Source of the DNA: Arthrobacter sp. E3
GTDB taxonomy: Bacteria; Actinomycetota; Actinomycetes; Actinomycetales; Micrococcaceae
Reading direction: 5' to 3'
DNA: 64,000 nucleotides
Assembly: GCF_017353415.1 (NCBI RefSeq)
Contig: NZ_JAFMPX010000004.1
Location: forward strand, 1 to 64,000
Part shown: one piece after another, positions 7,210-15,238 of the stretch
Numbering within the stretch: the stretch's first letter is position 1
Layout: each line of letters begins with the position of its first letter
Position numbers and translations under genes: made by a program
Notes under the pieces: generated by a model
Seen by the model: only the letters and a program-made list of their open reading frames with translations
What the model was told of the DNA's origin: nothing
Database searches by the model: none

Positions 7210-7433
7210 GTCAGCCACGGCGCGCCCGTTGTCCCATTGCTGGGCTGGGTTTCGCCGTGGCTGCCCGCCGAACCGGACGTGCGACTCTCACCGCATCCGG
7301 CTCTCCATGCATCATTGCCCGGTGGTGATGCTCAGGTTCAAGGGCTGTTGATGCCACGGGTTCGGGATGTTCTTGCCGCGGTAACGGTAACGGTATCGTG
7401 TAACCGTGACGGTTGAGGCCCCGGTGAAACGCG
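7210..7433 (-). ncRNA. Second, inverted copy of the group II intron 3' end
   Basis: This 224-bp segment is the reverse complement of 3778-4001 with very few differences. It contains the last 38 or so codons of the intron reverse transcriptase (ending NLSITTGQ), domain V and domain VI. The intron ends at 7210, and the downstream exon differs from that of the first copy. The 5' side stops at 7433, where the IS3 inverted repeat begins, so the IS3 insertion or a recombination event removed the rest of the intron. Confidence 0.9.
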
Positions 7434-7464
7434 TTGTCAAGCCCCGGGTTTGGTGGAGGGTTTA

Positions 7465-8367
7465 TTAGACCCGTTCCATCGTTTTGATGGCGGGCAGGTT
7501 TGAGTAGTAGTTGGTTTCTGCTTCCACTGGCGGAATGTATCCGATTTCCCCGTGGAGGCGCCGGTGGTTGTACCAGTCGATGTATTCAGCGACAGCTATT
7601 TCAAGGTCATTGATACCGGTCCAGGGGCCCTTGTTGCGGACCAGCTCGGCCTTGAAGAGGGAGTTGAGGGCCTCGGCCATGGCGTTGTCGTAACTATCAC
7701 CCTTGGCCCCTACGGAAGCGACAGCTTCGGACTCGGCGAGACGCTCGGTGTAGCGGATGGCACGATACTGCACACCTCTGTCCGAGTGGTGAATAAGTTG
7801 TAATACATCTTTTCGATCACGCCGACGAGTCCATAATCCCATCTCCAAAGCATCCAGCGCAAGGGCTGTGTGCATGGTGGTGGAGAGCTGCCAGCCGACC
7901 ACGCGGCGGGAGAAAACATCGAGCACGAACGCCGCATAGACCCAGCCGGAAAACGTCTTAATGTAGGTTATATCCGCGACCCAGAGACAATTTGGTGCCG
8001 GGGCCGTGAACTGCCGCCGAACCAGATCCGCCGGCCGCTCAGCCAAAGGCCCTGGCACTGTCGTACGGGGCCCCTTGGCCCGCCGCACACCATGCAGCCC
8101 GGCCCGGCGCATGAGCCTCTCCACCGTGCACCGAGCGACCTTGTGGCCGGCACGGTTCAGCGCAGCATAGACCTTCCTGGCCCCGTAAACCCCGTAGTTT
8201 TCCTTGTGCACCTGTTTGATCTTTTCTGTCGTCACTGCATCGGTAACAGTGCGTTTCGACTCGGGGCGTGCCTTGGCAGCGTAGTAGGTAGAGGGGGCGA
8301 TCGGCAGCTGCCTGCAGATCGGCTCGACCCCGAATTCATCCTTGTACTGGTCGATGAAAGTGATCAT
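7465..8367 (-). CDS. IS3-family transposase OrfB (integrase catalytic domain)
   Basis: This 300-residue DDE recombinase has an HTH_21-type region (NYGVYGARKVYAALNRAGH) followed by the rve integrase core. Catalytic residues are visible in LWVADITYIKT (Asp), LIHHSDRGVQY (Asp) and DNAMAEALNSLFKAELV (Glu), followed by the terminal HRRLHGEIGYIPPVEAE box. Its ATG at 8367 overlaps the orfA stop by ATGA. As in other IS3 elements, active transposase is probably an OrfAB fusion made by -1 frameshifting upstream of the overlap. The frame is intact, so this is the one IS in the window that still looks mobile. Confidence 0.95.
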   Translation of the reverse strand: MITFIDQYKDEFGVEPICRQLPIAPSTYYAAKARPESKRTVTDAVTTEKIKQVHKENYGVYGARKVYAALNRAGHKVARCTVERLMRRAGLHGVRRAKGPRTTVPGPLAERPADLVRRQFTAPAPNCLWVADITYIKTFSGWVYAAFVLDVFSRRVVGWQLSTTMHTALALDALEMGLWTRRRDRKDVLQLIHHSDRGVQYRAIRYTERLAESEAVASVGAKGDSYDNAMAEALNSLFKAELVRNKGPWTGINDLEIAVAEYIDWYNHRRLHGEIGYIPPVEAETNYYSNLPAIKTMERV

Positions 8368-8684
8368 CGTCGTGAGGGGCGGTCGAGCTCCGCCGCGAAG
8401 AAAGCCGACGCTGACTTCAAGATCGCATTCGCCCTCCGCAGCTCGGTGACTTCGCGCTCCAACTCGGCCAGCCGGGTCGCATCATCAGTGGTCGTGCCGG
8501 GCCTCACGCCCTGATCGATCTCTTCCGTCTTGACCCAGCCACGGATCGTGTCGGCCGGGATGCCCAGCTGTGCACCGATACGAGTGCAAGCTCCCCGCCG
8601 GTCGGCTGGATTCTTCTGGGCGTCCATCACGAGACGGACCGCCCGCTGACGAAGCTCATCTGGATATTTCTTCGGTGGTGCCAT
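8364..8684 (-). CDS. IS3-family transposase OrfA (HTH protein)
   Basis: The 106-residue OrfA has an N-terminal helix-turn-helix (YPDELRQRAVRLVMDAQ, then IGAQLGIPADTIRGWVKTEE) and a C-terminal leucine-zipper-like helix (RLAELEREVTELRRANAILK). It binds the element ends and, fused to OrfB by frameshifting, forms the transposase. The start ATG 8684 lies 54 bp inside the left inverted repeat. Confidence 0.95.
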   Translation of the reverse strand: MAPPKKYPDELRQRAVRLVMDAQKNPADRRGACTRIGAQLGIPADTIRGWVKTEEIDQGVRPGTTTDDATRLAELEREVTELRRANAILKSASAFFAAELDRPSRR

Positions 8685-8718
8685 GGTGCTTATCCTTTCA
8701 AGGATTCAACACCCTCCA

Positions 8719-9531
8719 TTAAACCCGGGGCGGTTCAGTGATGCTGATGCGGGTGCGCCCCGGTTCGGTCAAGGTTGCGTTCACGGCTATGGGGGCGTTG
8801 TATTCGGCGAAGTTGTGGCAGAGCAGGCTGATGTGCCCGGCCGTGGAGCTGGTCAAGAGTTGGTGGGCTTTCAGGGTGGCTTGGGCGATCAGGATGCCGG
8901 GAACGTGGTCGCTTGCATGATCAAAGATGAACCGGTCGTCTCGATTCCAGGCCAGCTGCCCGGCCAGGGTGTCGGTGTCGAGGGCCACATTGGTCAGCAC
9001 TGTTCCTTCTTCGGCGGTGCTGTGGCCGGGGTCCGGGGCGGCGCTGCGTCGAATCCCCTGGTAGGTTCGTGCCGGCAGGCAGGTGAAATCACCGCGCCCG
9101 GTGCCGATGAGTGTTCCACCGGTGAGCAGATCAGCGCTTAGTTGGAGGTCACGGATCCGGCCGTTGCGGGTTTGCGCGGCATCCGAGCGTACCCGCACCT
9201 GCACAGGGCCGGTGTGAAGGGCCGGTATCGTGGCGGGCTCGCGAGTCCAGGTAAAGGAAAGCTCATTGATGATAAACGCCCAGTCCAGGGGCACATCCCA
9301 CACCAGGTGGGTGTAAGCAATTTTGGCCTGGCGCACCAGCTCCACTGCGAGCAATGTTGCAGGACAGGTCGCACCGGGCCCGGGCACAGGAAGCCCGGGG
9401 CTGCCCGGCAGGCCCGGGGGCAGGGACCCCTGGAACACCCAGCACCCCTGAGCGTCCCTAGCCGCCGAGGTCAGCAGGACCTGCTCCGGCGCCCTCTTGT
9501 GGACTAGGACGGCATCAATGGGATAGACCAT
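8719..9531 (-). CDS. AfsA-like (A-factor/gamma-butyrolactone synthase) protein, 3' end replaced by IS3
   Basis: The 270-residue product has the two-hotdog layout of AfsA/ScbA proteins, which join a beta-ketoacyl group to a glycerol derivative in gamma-butyrolactone signal synthesis. The first repeat starts VLVHKRAPEQVLLTSAA; the second contains RFIFDHASDHVPGILIAQA, the equivalent of the family DHVPGMLL motif. The last codons (EPPRV and the TAA at 8719) come from the IS3 terminal inverted repeat, so the natural C-terminus is missing; ScbA is about 40 residues longer. Start ATG 9531 overlaps the end of the upstream TetR gene by 17 bp, so the two are co-transcribed. Activity is doubtful. Family recognition rests on motif and layout, not a search. 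Confidence 0.75.
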   Translation of the reverse strand: MVYPIDAVLVHKRAPEQVLLTSAARDAQGCWVFQGSLPPGLPGSPGLPVPGPGATCPATLLAVELVRQAKIAYTHLVWDVPLDWAFIINELSFTWTREPATIPALHTGPVQVRVRSDAAQTRNGRIRDLQLSADLLTGGTLIGTGRGDFTCLPARTYQGIRRSAAPDPGHSTAEEGTVLTNVALDTDTLAGQLAWNRDDRFIFDHASDHVPGILIAQATLKAHQLLTSSTAGHISLLCHNFAEYNAPIAVNATLTEPGRTRISITEPPRV

Positions 9532-10141
9532 GGTCCTCGATGCCCCCCGTCGGGGTGGAATACCCCAAGGCCGATAAGACGCTAGCGACGCTTTGCACTA
9601 TCAAGGACTCATCCAAGCCGTTCAATCCGGGCATCAGCACCCGCATCAGCACCGGCCCGGTCAACAGGTCACAAATCCATTCCACGTCCGGGCACGGAGG
9701 GATCTCTCCCCGCCCGACTGCCCGGGCGATCACCACCGCGACCCCGGCCCGGCGCGGGACCAAAAACTTCCGGACGAAAACAGTGCGAAGCTGCTCATCA
9801 CCACGGACGGCTTCCAGGAACCCGGCCAGGCTAAAAAAAACCAGCGGGTCCATGAACAACCGGATTTGATCGCGCTGGATCGCCTCAAGATCACCGGGGA
9901 GGTCCCCGGTATTGATGCTTTGATCCAACGCGGTGCCAAAGTGCTCCAACAACAAAGACAGCACCACCTCAGGTACACCCTCAAAGCGCCGGTAGAACGC
10001 CGGACGAGTGGTATTCGCCCGGGCCGCAATCGCCCCCACGGACACCCCAGCGAATCCACGTTCAACAATCAATTCCCCAGCAGCACGCACCAGGGCACCA
10101 TCCAGAGCGGTGTTTCGCGGACGCCCTACCAATGAGACCAT
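9515..10141 (-). CDS. TetR-family transcriptional regulator
   Basis: From ATG 10141 the product is 208 residues. The N-terminal helix-turn-helix is typical (LVRAAGELIVERGFAGVSVG, then IAARANTTRPAFYRRF), followed by a variable ligand domain. The frame is open further upstream, but the ATG with MVSLVGRPRN is the natural start, because the operator-like palindrome lies just beyond it. The gene overlaps the AfsA-like gene and faces the dehydrogenase-like gene across about 60 bp. By analogy with ArpA/ScbR systems it may sense the butyrolactone made by its partner, but it is not an obvious ArpA-type receptor and could respond to something else. Confidence 0.85.
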   Translation of the reverse strand: MVSLVGRPRNTALDGALVRAAGELIVERGFAGVSVGAIAARANTTRPAFYRRFEGVPEVVLSLLLEHFGTALDQSINTGDLPGDLEAIQRDQIRLFMDPLVFFSLAGFLEAVRGDEQLRTVFVRKFLVPRRAGVAVVIARAVGRGEIPPCPDVEWICDLLTGPVLMRVLMPGLNGLDESLIVQSVASVLSALGYSTPTGGIEDHGLSH

Positions 10142-10146
10142 AATAA

Positions 10147-10157
10147 TACACAGTGTA
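10147..10157. promoter_or_regulatory. Candidate TetR operator
   Basis: TACACAGTGTA is an 11-bp palindrome (TACAC/GTGTA around a central base) set in AT-rich DNA, TAATAATACACAGTGTAACGCTAATAATAA. It lies 6 bp from the TetR start and between the divergent genes, where an autoregulatory operator is expected. Binding is inferred. Confidence 0.5.
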
Positions 10158-10205
10158 ACGCTAATAATAAGGCCGGAACGGCCGACACGAGAGCAGGAGC
10201 ATCTC

Positions 10206-11121
10206 ATTCTTCTCATCTATGGACCAGGCAGAACCGGAACGCGTATCGCGGTCCTGGCCCGTGAGTACGGGGTCGATACAGTGCTGGCCGGCCGGAACCC
10301 CACCCAGGTTCAGGCCGCAGCCACATCCCTGGGCCTGCCCTGGCGATCTGCGGCGCTGACGGATACGCCGGCCCTGACCCGGATGCTCGAGGGTGTCGAG
10401 ACTGTCATCAACACCGCGGGCCCCTTTACCCGCACCGCACCCGCGCTCATGCAAGCGAGCATCGCCCACCGATGCCACTACCTGGACTTATCCAATGAAG
10501 CCGCCTCCTTCCGCCACGCCTGGGCCCTGAACGAGGCAGCACAACAAACCGGGATAAGCATCATCCCCGGCGCCGGATTCGGCACCGCAGCCGCCGAAGC
10601 CCTCACCGCCCACATCCTGACCAGGATCAACAACCCTGACACCCTCACCCTCGTGCGCATCTCCACCCACCAATCCAAGACAGCAGGAACACGAGCCAGC
10701 ACGCTAGCGGTCCTGACCCGGCCACCACGCAACGAACGGACCAACCCCCACCACCGCGATCACCAGATCCGCAGCCTGAACCTCCCCCAAGGCCGCACGA
10801 CCGTCATTCCCATCGACACCGGGGACCCCTACGCCATCACCCAAGCCACCACCATCACCAACGTGCACGCCTACGCCAGCACCACCATGAACCCCGCCAG
10901 GGCCCGACTCCTCCTTGCCCTGGCACGCCACCAACCCCGACGGACACACCGCCACCAGCTACCTCACAGCCACCGGCGCAACAGAACTCGCCGCGCACAT
11001 CGCCGTCCAAGCAGCACAACAAACCCCACACCAGAGCACCACAGGGACCACCACCGTCGGCCAACTCATCAACGCTCAGCACCTCCTCACCCACCCCAAC
11101 ACCACCCTCACCGACCTCTAG
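10206..11121 (+). pseudogene. Saccharopine-dehydrogenase-like NAD(P)-binding oxidoreductase, frameshifted
   Basis: The frame opens with a Rossmann nucleotide-binding loop (LLIYGPGRTGTRIAVLAREY, then LAGRNPTQVQAAA). It continues with VETVINTAGPFTRTAPAL and CHYLDLSNEAA, characteristic of the saccharopine dehydrogenase N-terminal family, then SIIPGAGFGTAAAEAL. Near 10920-10935 the frame shifts by one; the true C-terminus (ATNPDGHTATSYLTATGATE ... HPNTTLTDL) continues in the next frame to the TAG at 11121. No ATG, GTG or TTG lies in frame near the start; a GCAGGAG at 10192-10198 points to ATT 10206 or to an earlier mutation. The substrate is unknown. Its place opposite the TetR/AfsA pair suggests it once belonged to the same signal-synthesis cluster. 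Confidence 0.75.
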
Positions 11122-11170
11122 TACTGCGTCGCGTCTAATCTTTCAGGTATTTGTGGTAGACGTTCCGTGA

Positions 11171-11550
11171 CGGGAAATTCTTGATGTCACCCGTCCGAAA
11201 TGGAGTGAAGAAGACCGGGCGTTCCTGCTTGGAATTACCCGGACCGGCGCCCACCCTGCCCAGGAGGTGCGCCGGGCACGGATGCTGCTGGAACTCGATG
11301 AGAACGCCGCCGAAAATACCTCCGTCCCCTCGCACGAGGCCGTCGCGACACGAGCAGGCGTCTGCACCGGTAGCGTCGTGAACGTGTCCAAGGTCTACGT
11401 GGAGCGCGGCGGGGACGTACGCGCCTCGATCACCCGCGCCAAAAGAACGCTTCCCCCGGTACCCGCGAAAACCACCGGCGAGGTCGAGGCCCGCCTGATC
11501 GCACTCGCCTGCACCAAACCCCCCGAAGGTCACTCCACGTGGAGCCTGTG
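11171..11550 (+). pseudogene. IS630-family transposase, N-terminal fragment
   Basis: The frame LDVTRPKWSEEDRAFLLGIT, HPAQEVRRARMLLELDENA and EAVATRAGVCTGSVVNVSKV followed by VEARLIALACTKPPEGHSTW matches the N-terminal HTH and linker of IS630-family transposases. These normally continue RLLADR and into the DDE domain. Here the frame breaks after STWSL at the start of the 93-bp repeat. No standard start codon is in frame; the frame opens at 11171. Only about 125 of 340 or more residues remain. Confidence 0.75.
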
Positions 11551-11640
11551 TTGAGCGTCGCGTGGTTTGGTGATGGGCGCGTCAGTGGGGGTGACGATGC
11601 AGGCTTTTGCCTGGTGGGTCTTGTTTTGTTTCGTTGGCGG
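11548..11640. repeat. 93-bp dispersed repeat, copy B
   Basis: Same sequence and orientation as 616-708 with about four mismatches. On one side it cuts an IS630 transposase; on the other it cuts a host membrane-protein gene of the polysaccharide locus. It is the outer edge of the IS-rich region. Confidence 0.75.
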
Positions 11641-11945
11641 TACCAAGCGGAGTTAACGGGATGGTAGACGGCCGTCCCGTGCAGTTTTGTAACCAGCACG
11701 TGATCCTTGCCCGTCTCACCCCAAGTCGTATCCGCCAGCGGGACTACGGCCTTTCCGATGTATGGGGACTGTCCGTCGCGGCTGAGCGAATAACCCGAGT
11801 GGTTGAATTTCGGGCCCCAGATTTCTTCCCTGAAGACGAACAGGCCCGCGCAGACGGCGACTACCACAGTGATTGCCACCAGAGTACGGGCAAGGCGCCT
11901 GCGGCGGGATGTGCGCTCCCGCCCAAGCCGCCGAGGCTCCTCCAG
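11641..11945 (-). pseudogene. Truncated membrane-anchored protein of unknown function
   Basis: The frame is open on the minus strand from 11945 and contains a basic stretch (RRRRLARTL), one membrane segment (AITVVVAVCAGLFVF) and an outer part beginning REEIWGPKFNHSGYSLSRDG. It stops being recognisable at 11640, where the 93-bp repeat begins. A GTG at 11879 is the only start codon in frame, but it would remove the basic residues that normally precede such a membrane segment, so the original start was probably elsewhere. The gene follows the GT4 gene in the same direction about 35 bp after its stop and may have been the last gene of that operon. I do not recognise a family. Confidence 0.5.
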
Positions 11946-11980
11946 CTAGTCCAGCGAGGCTTCCGGATCGACCAGTGTGC

Positions 11981-13153
11981 TCACAGCCAGGCCCAAGCTT
12001 TCACTATGGCCTGCGCAGCGGCGTGTCCCGAAGCCTGGAGGGAGGCGTTGTCCGCCACCCACTGGACGCGTGCCGCGCGGGACTGTGCCCCGCCGCAGTC
12101 CGGGTCCTCCAGCACGGCGATCATGGCGTTGGCCACGCTGCGGGCGTCGTAGGCTGCAGCAACACCCAACCGGCCTGACTCCACGATGGCTGCACCGTCC
12201 CCCTGTCCGGCGAACACCACAGGAGTGCCGCAACCTGCTGCGGCGTAGATCTTCGTGGGCTTGGCGAAGTCGTAGCCTTGGTCGGGCTTGATGCTGACAA
12301 GCGCGCCCGCGGCGCCGCGAATCCACGCAGCGGCGTCGGCCGGCGGCACAACCCCGCCGAAGTGCACACCCCCGGGCACGGTCTCGGCGGCAAGGCCCTT
12401 CAAGTGGTCCTCGTCGGCGCCCTGGCCGAAGAACCTCAGCTCAGCATTGGGGAACCGTTCATGGACCAGCGGCAGGGCACGGATGAAGATGCCGGCCCCC
12501 TGCCATTCACTCATGGTCCCGGTGTAGACAAAGTAGGGGTGTTCGGTGGAGGCAACAGTGCCGTCTGGGCGGAACACGCCCGTGTCGACGCCGTTGCCGA
12601 CTACGTCGATCCTGTCGGCAGGCACGTTGAAGTGCGCCACTTGGAGTGCCACAGGGTCGGAAACGGCAATGACCTTGGCCGCCCTGCGAAGGACAGCACC
12701 TTCCATGGCTCCCATGGTCTTCTTCACGATGCCCGGCACGGACATGGCTGACAGCGCCTCGGTCCAGACATCGGCCGCGTAGTACACGAACGGGCGGCGG
12801 CGCAGCAGCGAGGACAGCGCCACCGCGACACCCGTGGTAGGTGGCGGTTCCGAGACGACGACGTCCGCTTGCACCGTAAGCAGCCTGAAGAAGGCGGGGA
12901 CGTCAAAGCTCAGGTACTGGATGTAGCCGCGAACGTTTCCGCCGGCGTCGCGCAGCACGGGCCAGCGGCTGAGCCCGTAGCTGGGTTTGAAAATCCCGCT
13001 GCCCTTCGGCGGCGTTGTGGTGATGACCTGGACGTCGGCCCCTTGTGCTACGAGCCCGTCGACAAGTGCCTTCAAGCGGAAGGCCGCCGCCCCCACTTCA
13101 GGCGTGAAAAGCCTGGTGGTGACGACGACCTTCAACGGTTTCTGTGCTGCCAC
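11981..13153 (-). CDS. GT4-family (GT-B fold) glycosyltransferase
   Basis: The 390-residue protein has the two Rossmann-like halves of a GT-B enzyme. The N-terminal half reads TTRLFTPEVGAAAFRLKALV, typical of wall-polysaccharide GT4 enzymes. The C-terminal half contains VVGNGVDTGVFRP, YFVYTGTMSEWQGA, LRFFGQGADEDHLKGL and the nucleotide-sugar loop KPTKIYAAAGCGTPVV. It starts at GTG 13153, sharing one base with the stop of the upstream dehydrogenase gene (TAGTG), so it is translationally coupled to the diacetamido-sugar operon. The likely job is transferring that unusual uronic acid, or a neighbouring sugar, to a lipid-linked acceptor on the inner membrane face. The donor cannot be told from sequence. 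Confidence 0.88.
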   Translation of the reverse strand: MAAQKPLKVVVTTRLFTPEVGAAAFRLKALVDGLVAQGADVQVITTTPPKGSGIFKPSYGLSRWPVLRDAGGNVRGYIQYLSFDVPAFFRLLTVQADVVVSEPPPTTGVAVALSSLLRRRPFVYYAADVWTEALSAMSVPGIVKKTMGAMEGAVLRRAAKVIAVSDPVALQVAHFNVPADRIDVVGNGVDTGVFRPDGTVASTEHPYFVYTGTMSEWQGAGIFIRALPLVHERFPNAELRFFGQGADEDHLKGLAAETVPGGVHFGGVVPPADAAAWIRGAAGALVSIKPDQGYDFAKPTKIYAAAGCGTPVVFAGQGDGAAIVESGRLGVAAAYDARSVANAMIAVLEDPDCGGAQSRAARVQWVADNASLQASGHAAAQAIVKAWAWL

Positions 13154-14145
13154 TAAGACGGAATCCCAACAGGGAGCCCGGTGCGGGAGGATTCCAGCAC
13201 GGCTTCGGCCACGACGAGCGTGTCCTGGCCCTCAGCCATGGTCACCACGTCATTGCCCAAACCCAGCACGGCGTCACGGAAAGCTTCGTGTTCGGTACGC
13301 AGCGGCTCGGGCTTGGCGATCGCCAGGCGGGTCACGTTCCCTTCGGAAACGCCGCGGAAGGCACCGATGGAGTCCCATTCGGTGGCCACCGTACCGTTTT
13401 CATAGAACGTGAGGTCGGCGGTGACGGTGTCAGCCACAAATGCGCCCTTTTCACCGGTGACGATGGTCAGGCGTTCCTTCATGGGGGAAAGCCAGTTCAC
13501 CAGATGGTTGGTGATGATGCCATTGGCCAGCTTGCCAGTGGCGGCCACCATGTCCTCATGCGGGCGTCCACTGCGTGTGGTGGTTTGGGCGAAGATTGAG
13601 GCGTAGCGGCTCTGCGCCAGCCAGGCGGTCAGGTCGATGTCGTGCGTACCTAGGTCCTTGACTACTCCGACGTCGGCAATGCGGGCAGGGAACGGACCCT
13701 GACGGCGGGTGGCGATCTGGTACACCTCACCTAGTTCGCCGTCGGCGATGCGCTTGCGCAGCGACTGCAGGGCAGGGTTGAACCGCTCAATGTGTCCGAC
13801 GGCGCCGACGAGCCCCTTCGCAGCGAACGCCTCAACGAGGCGCTGTCCGGCGGGCACGCTGGCGGCGATCGGCTTCTCCACGAGGGTGTGGATGCCCGCC
13901 TCGGCCAATGCCAGGCCGACTTCCTCGTGCATACCAGTGGGCACGGCAGCGACTGCCATGTCGATGCCGGCGGCGATAAGTTCCTCGACGCTGGAGAGGA
14001 CGGGGAGTTCCCTGGCCACACCGTGGGGATCGCCAAAGGCGTCGGCCACGGCCACCAGCTCGACGCCGTCGACCTCGCGGATGACGCGGGCATGGTGGCG
14101 GCCCATCATGCCCAGGCCGATGAGTCCTACGCGCAAGTTCGCCAT
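13153..14145 (-). CDS. wbpB: Gfo/Idh/MocA oxidoreductase, WbpB-like UDP-GlcNAcA 3-dehydrogenase
   Basis: The 330-residue protein has an N-terminal Rossmann fold (LRVGLIGLGMMGRHHARVIR), the family EKP box (HTLVEKPIAASVPAGQRLVE), and VGHIERFNPALQSL and VVKDLGTHDIDLTAWL, which carry the usual lysine/histidine catalytic region. Within this operon it best fits WbpB/WlbA: NAD-dependent oxidation of UDP-GlcNAcA at C3 to give the 3-keto sugar that the next enzyme aminates. Its ATG lies one base after the aminotransferase stop. A myo-inositol-type activity is possible for the family, but the four-gene context argues against it. Confidence 0.85.
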   Translation of the reverse strand: MANLRVGLIGLGMMGRHHARVIREVDGVELVAVADAFGDPHGVARELPVLSSVEELIAAGIDMAVAAVPTGMHEEVGLALAEAGIHTLVEKPIAASVPAGQRLVEAFAAKGLVGAVGHIERFNPALQSLRKRIADGELGEVYQIATRRQGPFPARIADVGVVKDLGTHDIDLTAWLAQSRYASIFAQTTTRSGRPHEDMVAATGKLANGIITNHLVNWLSPMKERLTIVTGEKGAFVADTVTADLTFYENGTVATEWDSIGAFRGVSEGNVTRLAIAKPEPLRTEHEAFRDAVLGLGNDVVTMAEGQDTLVVAEAVLESSRTGLPVGIPS

Positions 14146-14146
14146 G

Positions 14147-15238
14147 TTATGCCCCTGCCTTGACGATGGTGTTCACTGCGGCGACGATGCGCTCCAGATC
14201 GTCCTGGGACAGTGAGGGGTGCACCGGCAGCGAGAGGACTTCCTTCGCTGCGATCTCCGTGTTGGGCAGGTCTTCTGTGCGGTTGAATGAGGGCAGGCGG
14301 TGGTTCGGCACCGGATAGTAGACTCCGGAGCCGATGTTGAACTCGCTGCGCAGTCGCTCGTGCAGTGCGTCGCGGCCCTCGGGCACGCGGATCGTGTACT
14401 GATGGAAGACGTGCTCGGCTCCTTCGGCCACCTTCGGCGTCCCCACGCCCTCAAGGTTGGCCGTCAGGAACGCTGCGTTGTCTTGGCGCTTCTTGGTCCA
14501 GGCCTCGATCTTTGTCAGCTGCACCCGGCCGATGGCGGCGTGCAGGTCCGTCATGCGGTTGTTGAAGCCGACCAACTCGTTCTCGTACTGCTTGTCCATG
14601 CCCTGGTTGCGCAGCAGGCGAATATTGCGCTCCACGGTGGCGTCGGACGTGGAGACCATGCCCCCTTCACCGGAGGTCATGTTCTTCGTGGGGTACAGGC
14701 TGAACATGCCGAACTTGCCGAAGGTGCCGACCTTTTTACCGTTCAGTGCGGCACCGTGTGCCTGAGCTGCGTCCTCGTACAGGTCAATGTCGTGCTTATC
14801 GCACAGCGCGGCGAAGGCCTCGGCGGCGAAGGGGTGACCGTAGAGGTGGACGGGCATGATGCCCTTGGTCTTGTCCGTGATGAGCGACTCCACATGGGCC
14901 ACGTCGAGGGAGTAGTAGTCCAGCTCAATGTCGGCAAAGACCGGGGTTGCACCGGTCAGCGCCACCGAGTTGCCGGTGGCGGCAAAGGTGAACGAAGGCA
15001 CGATGACCTCGTCACCGGCGCCGACCCCGCTGGCCAGCAGGCCCAGGTGCAGCCCGGAGGTGCCGGAATTCACGGCAACGCTGGCACGGCCGTCCAGGAG
15101 GACCTGGGAGAATTCCGTTTCAAAATCGGCCACCTGCTTGCCCTGCGCCAACATGCCCGAGGCCATGACGGCGTCGACCGCTGCCCTTTCCTCGTCGCCA
15201 ATGATCGGTTTTGCTGCGGGAATGAAGTCCTGGCTCAT
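14147..15238 (-). CDS. wbpE: DegT/DnrJ/EryC1 aminotransferase, WbpE-like
   Basis: The 363-residue PLP enzyme belongs to the sugar aminotransferase family. Visible motifs are VAVNSGTSGLHLGLLA (cofactor phosphate), FTFAATGNSVALTGATPVFA, DLYEDAAQAHGA (Asp pairing with the pyridine nitrogen) and FSLYPTKNMTSGEGG, with the Schiff-base lysine near residue 190. The C-terminus has SGVYYPVPNHRLPSF. In the Wbp pathway the enzyme converts UDP-3-keto-GlcNAcA to UDP-GlcNAc(3N)A using glutamate. The start overlaps the acetyltransferase stop by ATGA. The length is normal and no key residue is missing. Confidence 0.88.
   Translation of the reverse strand: MSQDFIPAAKPIIGDEERAAVDAVMASGMLAQGKQVADFETEFSQVLLDGRASVAVNSGTSGLHLGLLASGVGAGDEVIVPSFTFAATGNSVALTGATPVFADIELDYYSLDVAHVESLITDKTKGIMPVHLYGHPFAAEAFAALCDKHDIDLYEDAAQAHGAALNGKKVGTFGKFGMFSLYPTKNMTSGEGGMVSTSDATVERNIRLLRNQGMDKQYENELVGFNNRMTDLHAAIGRVQLTKIEAWTKKRQDNAAFLTANLEGVGTPKVAEGAEHVFHQYTIRVPEGRDALHERLRSEFNIGSGVYYPVPNHRLPSFNRTEDLPNTEIAAKEVLSLPVHPSLSQDDLERIVAAVNTIVKAGA

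Larger units (their letters stand above)
7435..8737 (-). mobile_element. IS3-family insertion sequence, about 1.3 kb
   Basis: Imperfect inverted repeats bound the element: TGTCAAGCCCCGGGTTTGG from 7435, and on the minus strand TGAACCGCCCCGGGTTTAA from 8737. They share the core GCCCCGGGTTT..TGGAGGGT. Two overlapping frames, orfA and orfB, are intact. One end joins the group II intron fragment and the other joins the 3' end of the AfsA-like gene. No matching 3-bp duplication is seen, and the two flanks are not parts of one gene, so the locus was rearranged around the element. Confidence 0.85.

Noticed and set aside
7432-8740. 3-bp target duplication of the IS3 element
   Set aside because: CGT and GTG flank the ends; no duplication, and the flanks are not parts of one gene.
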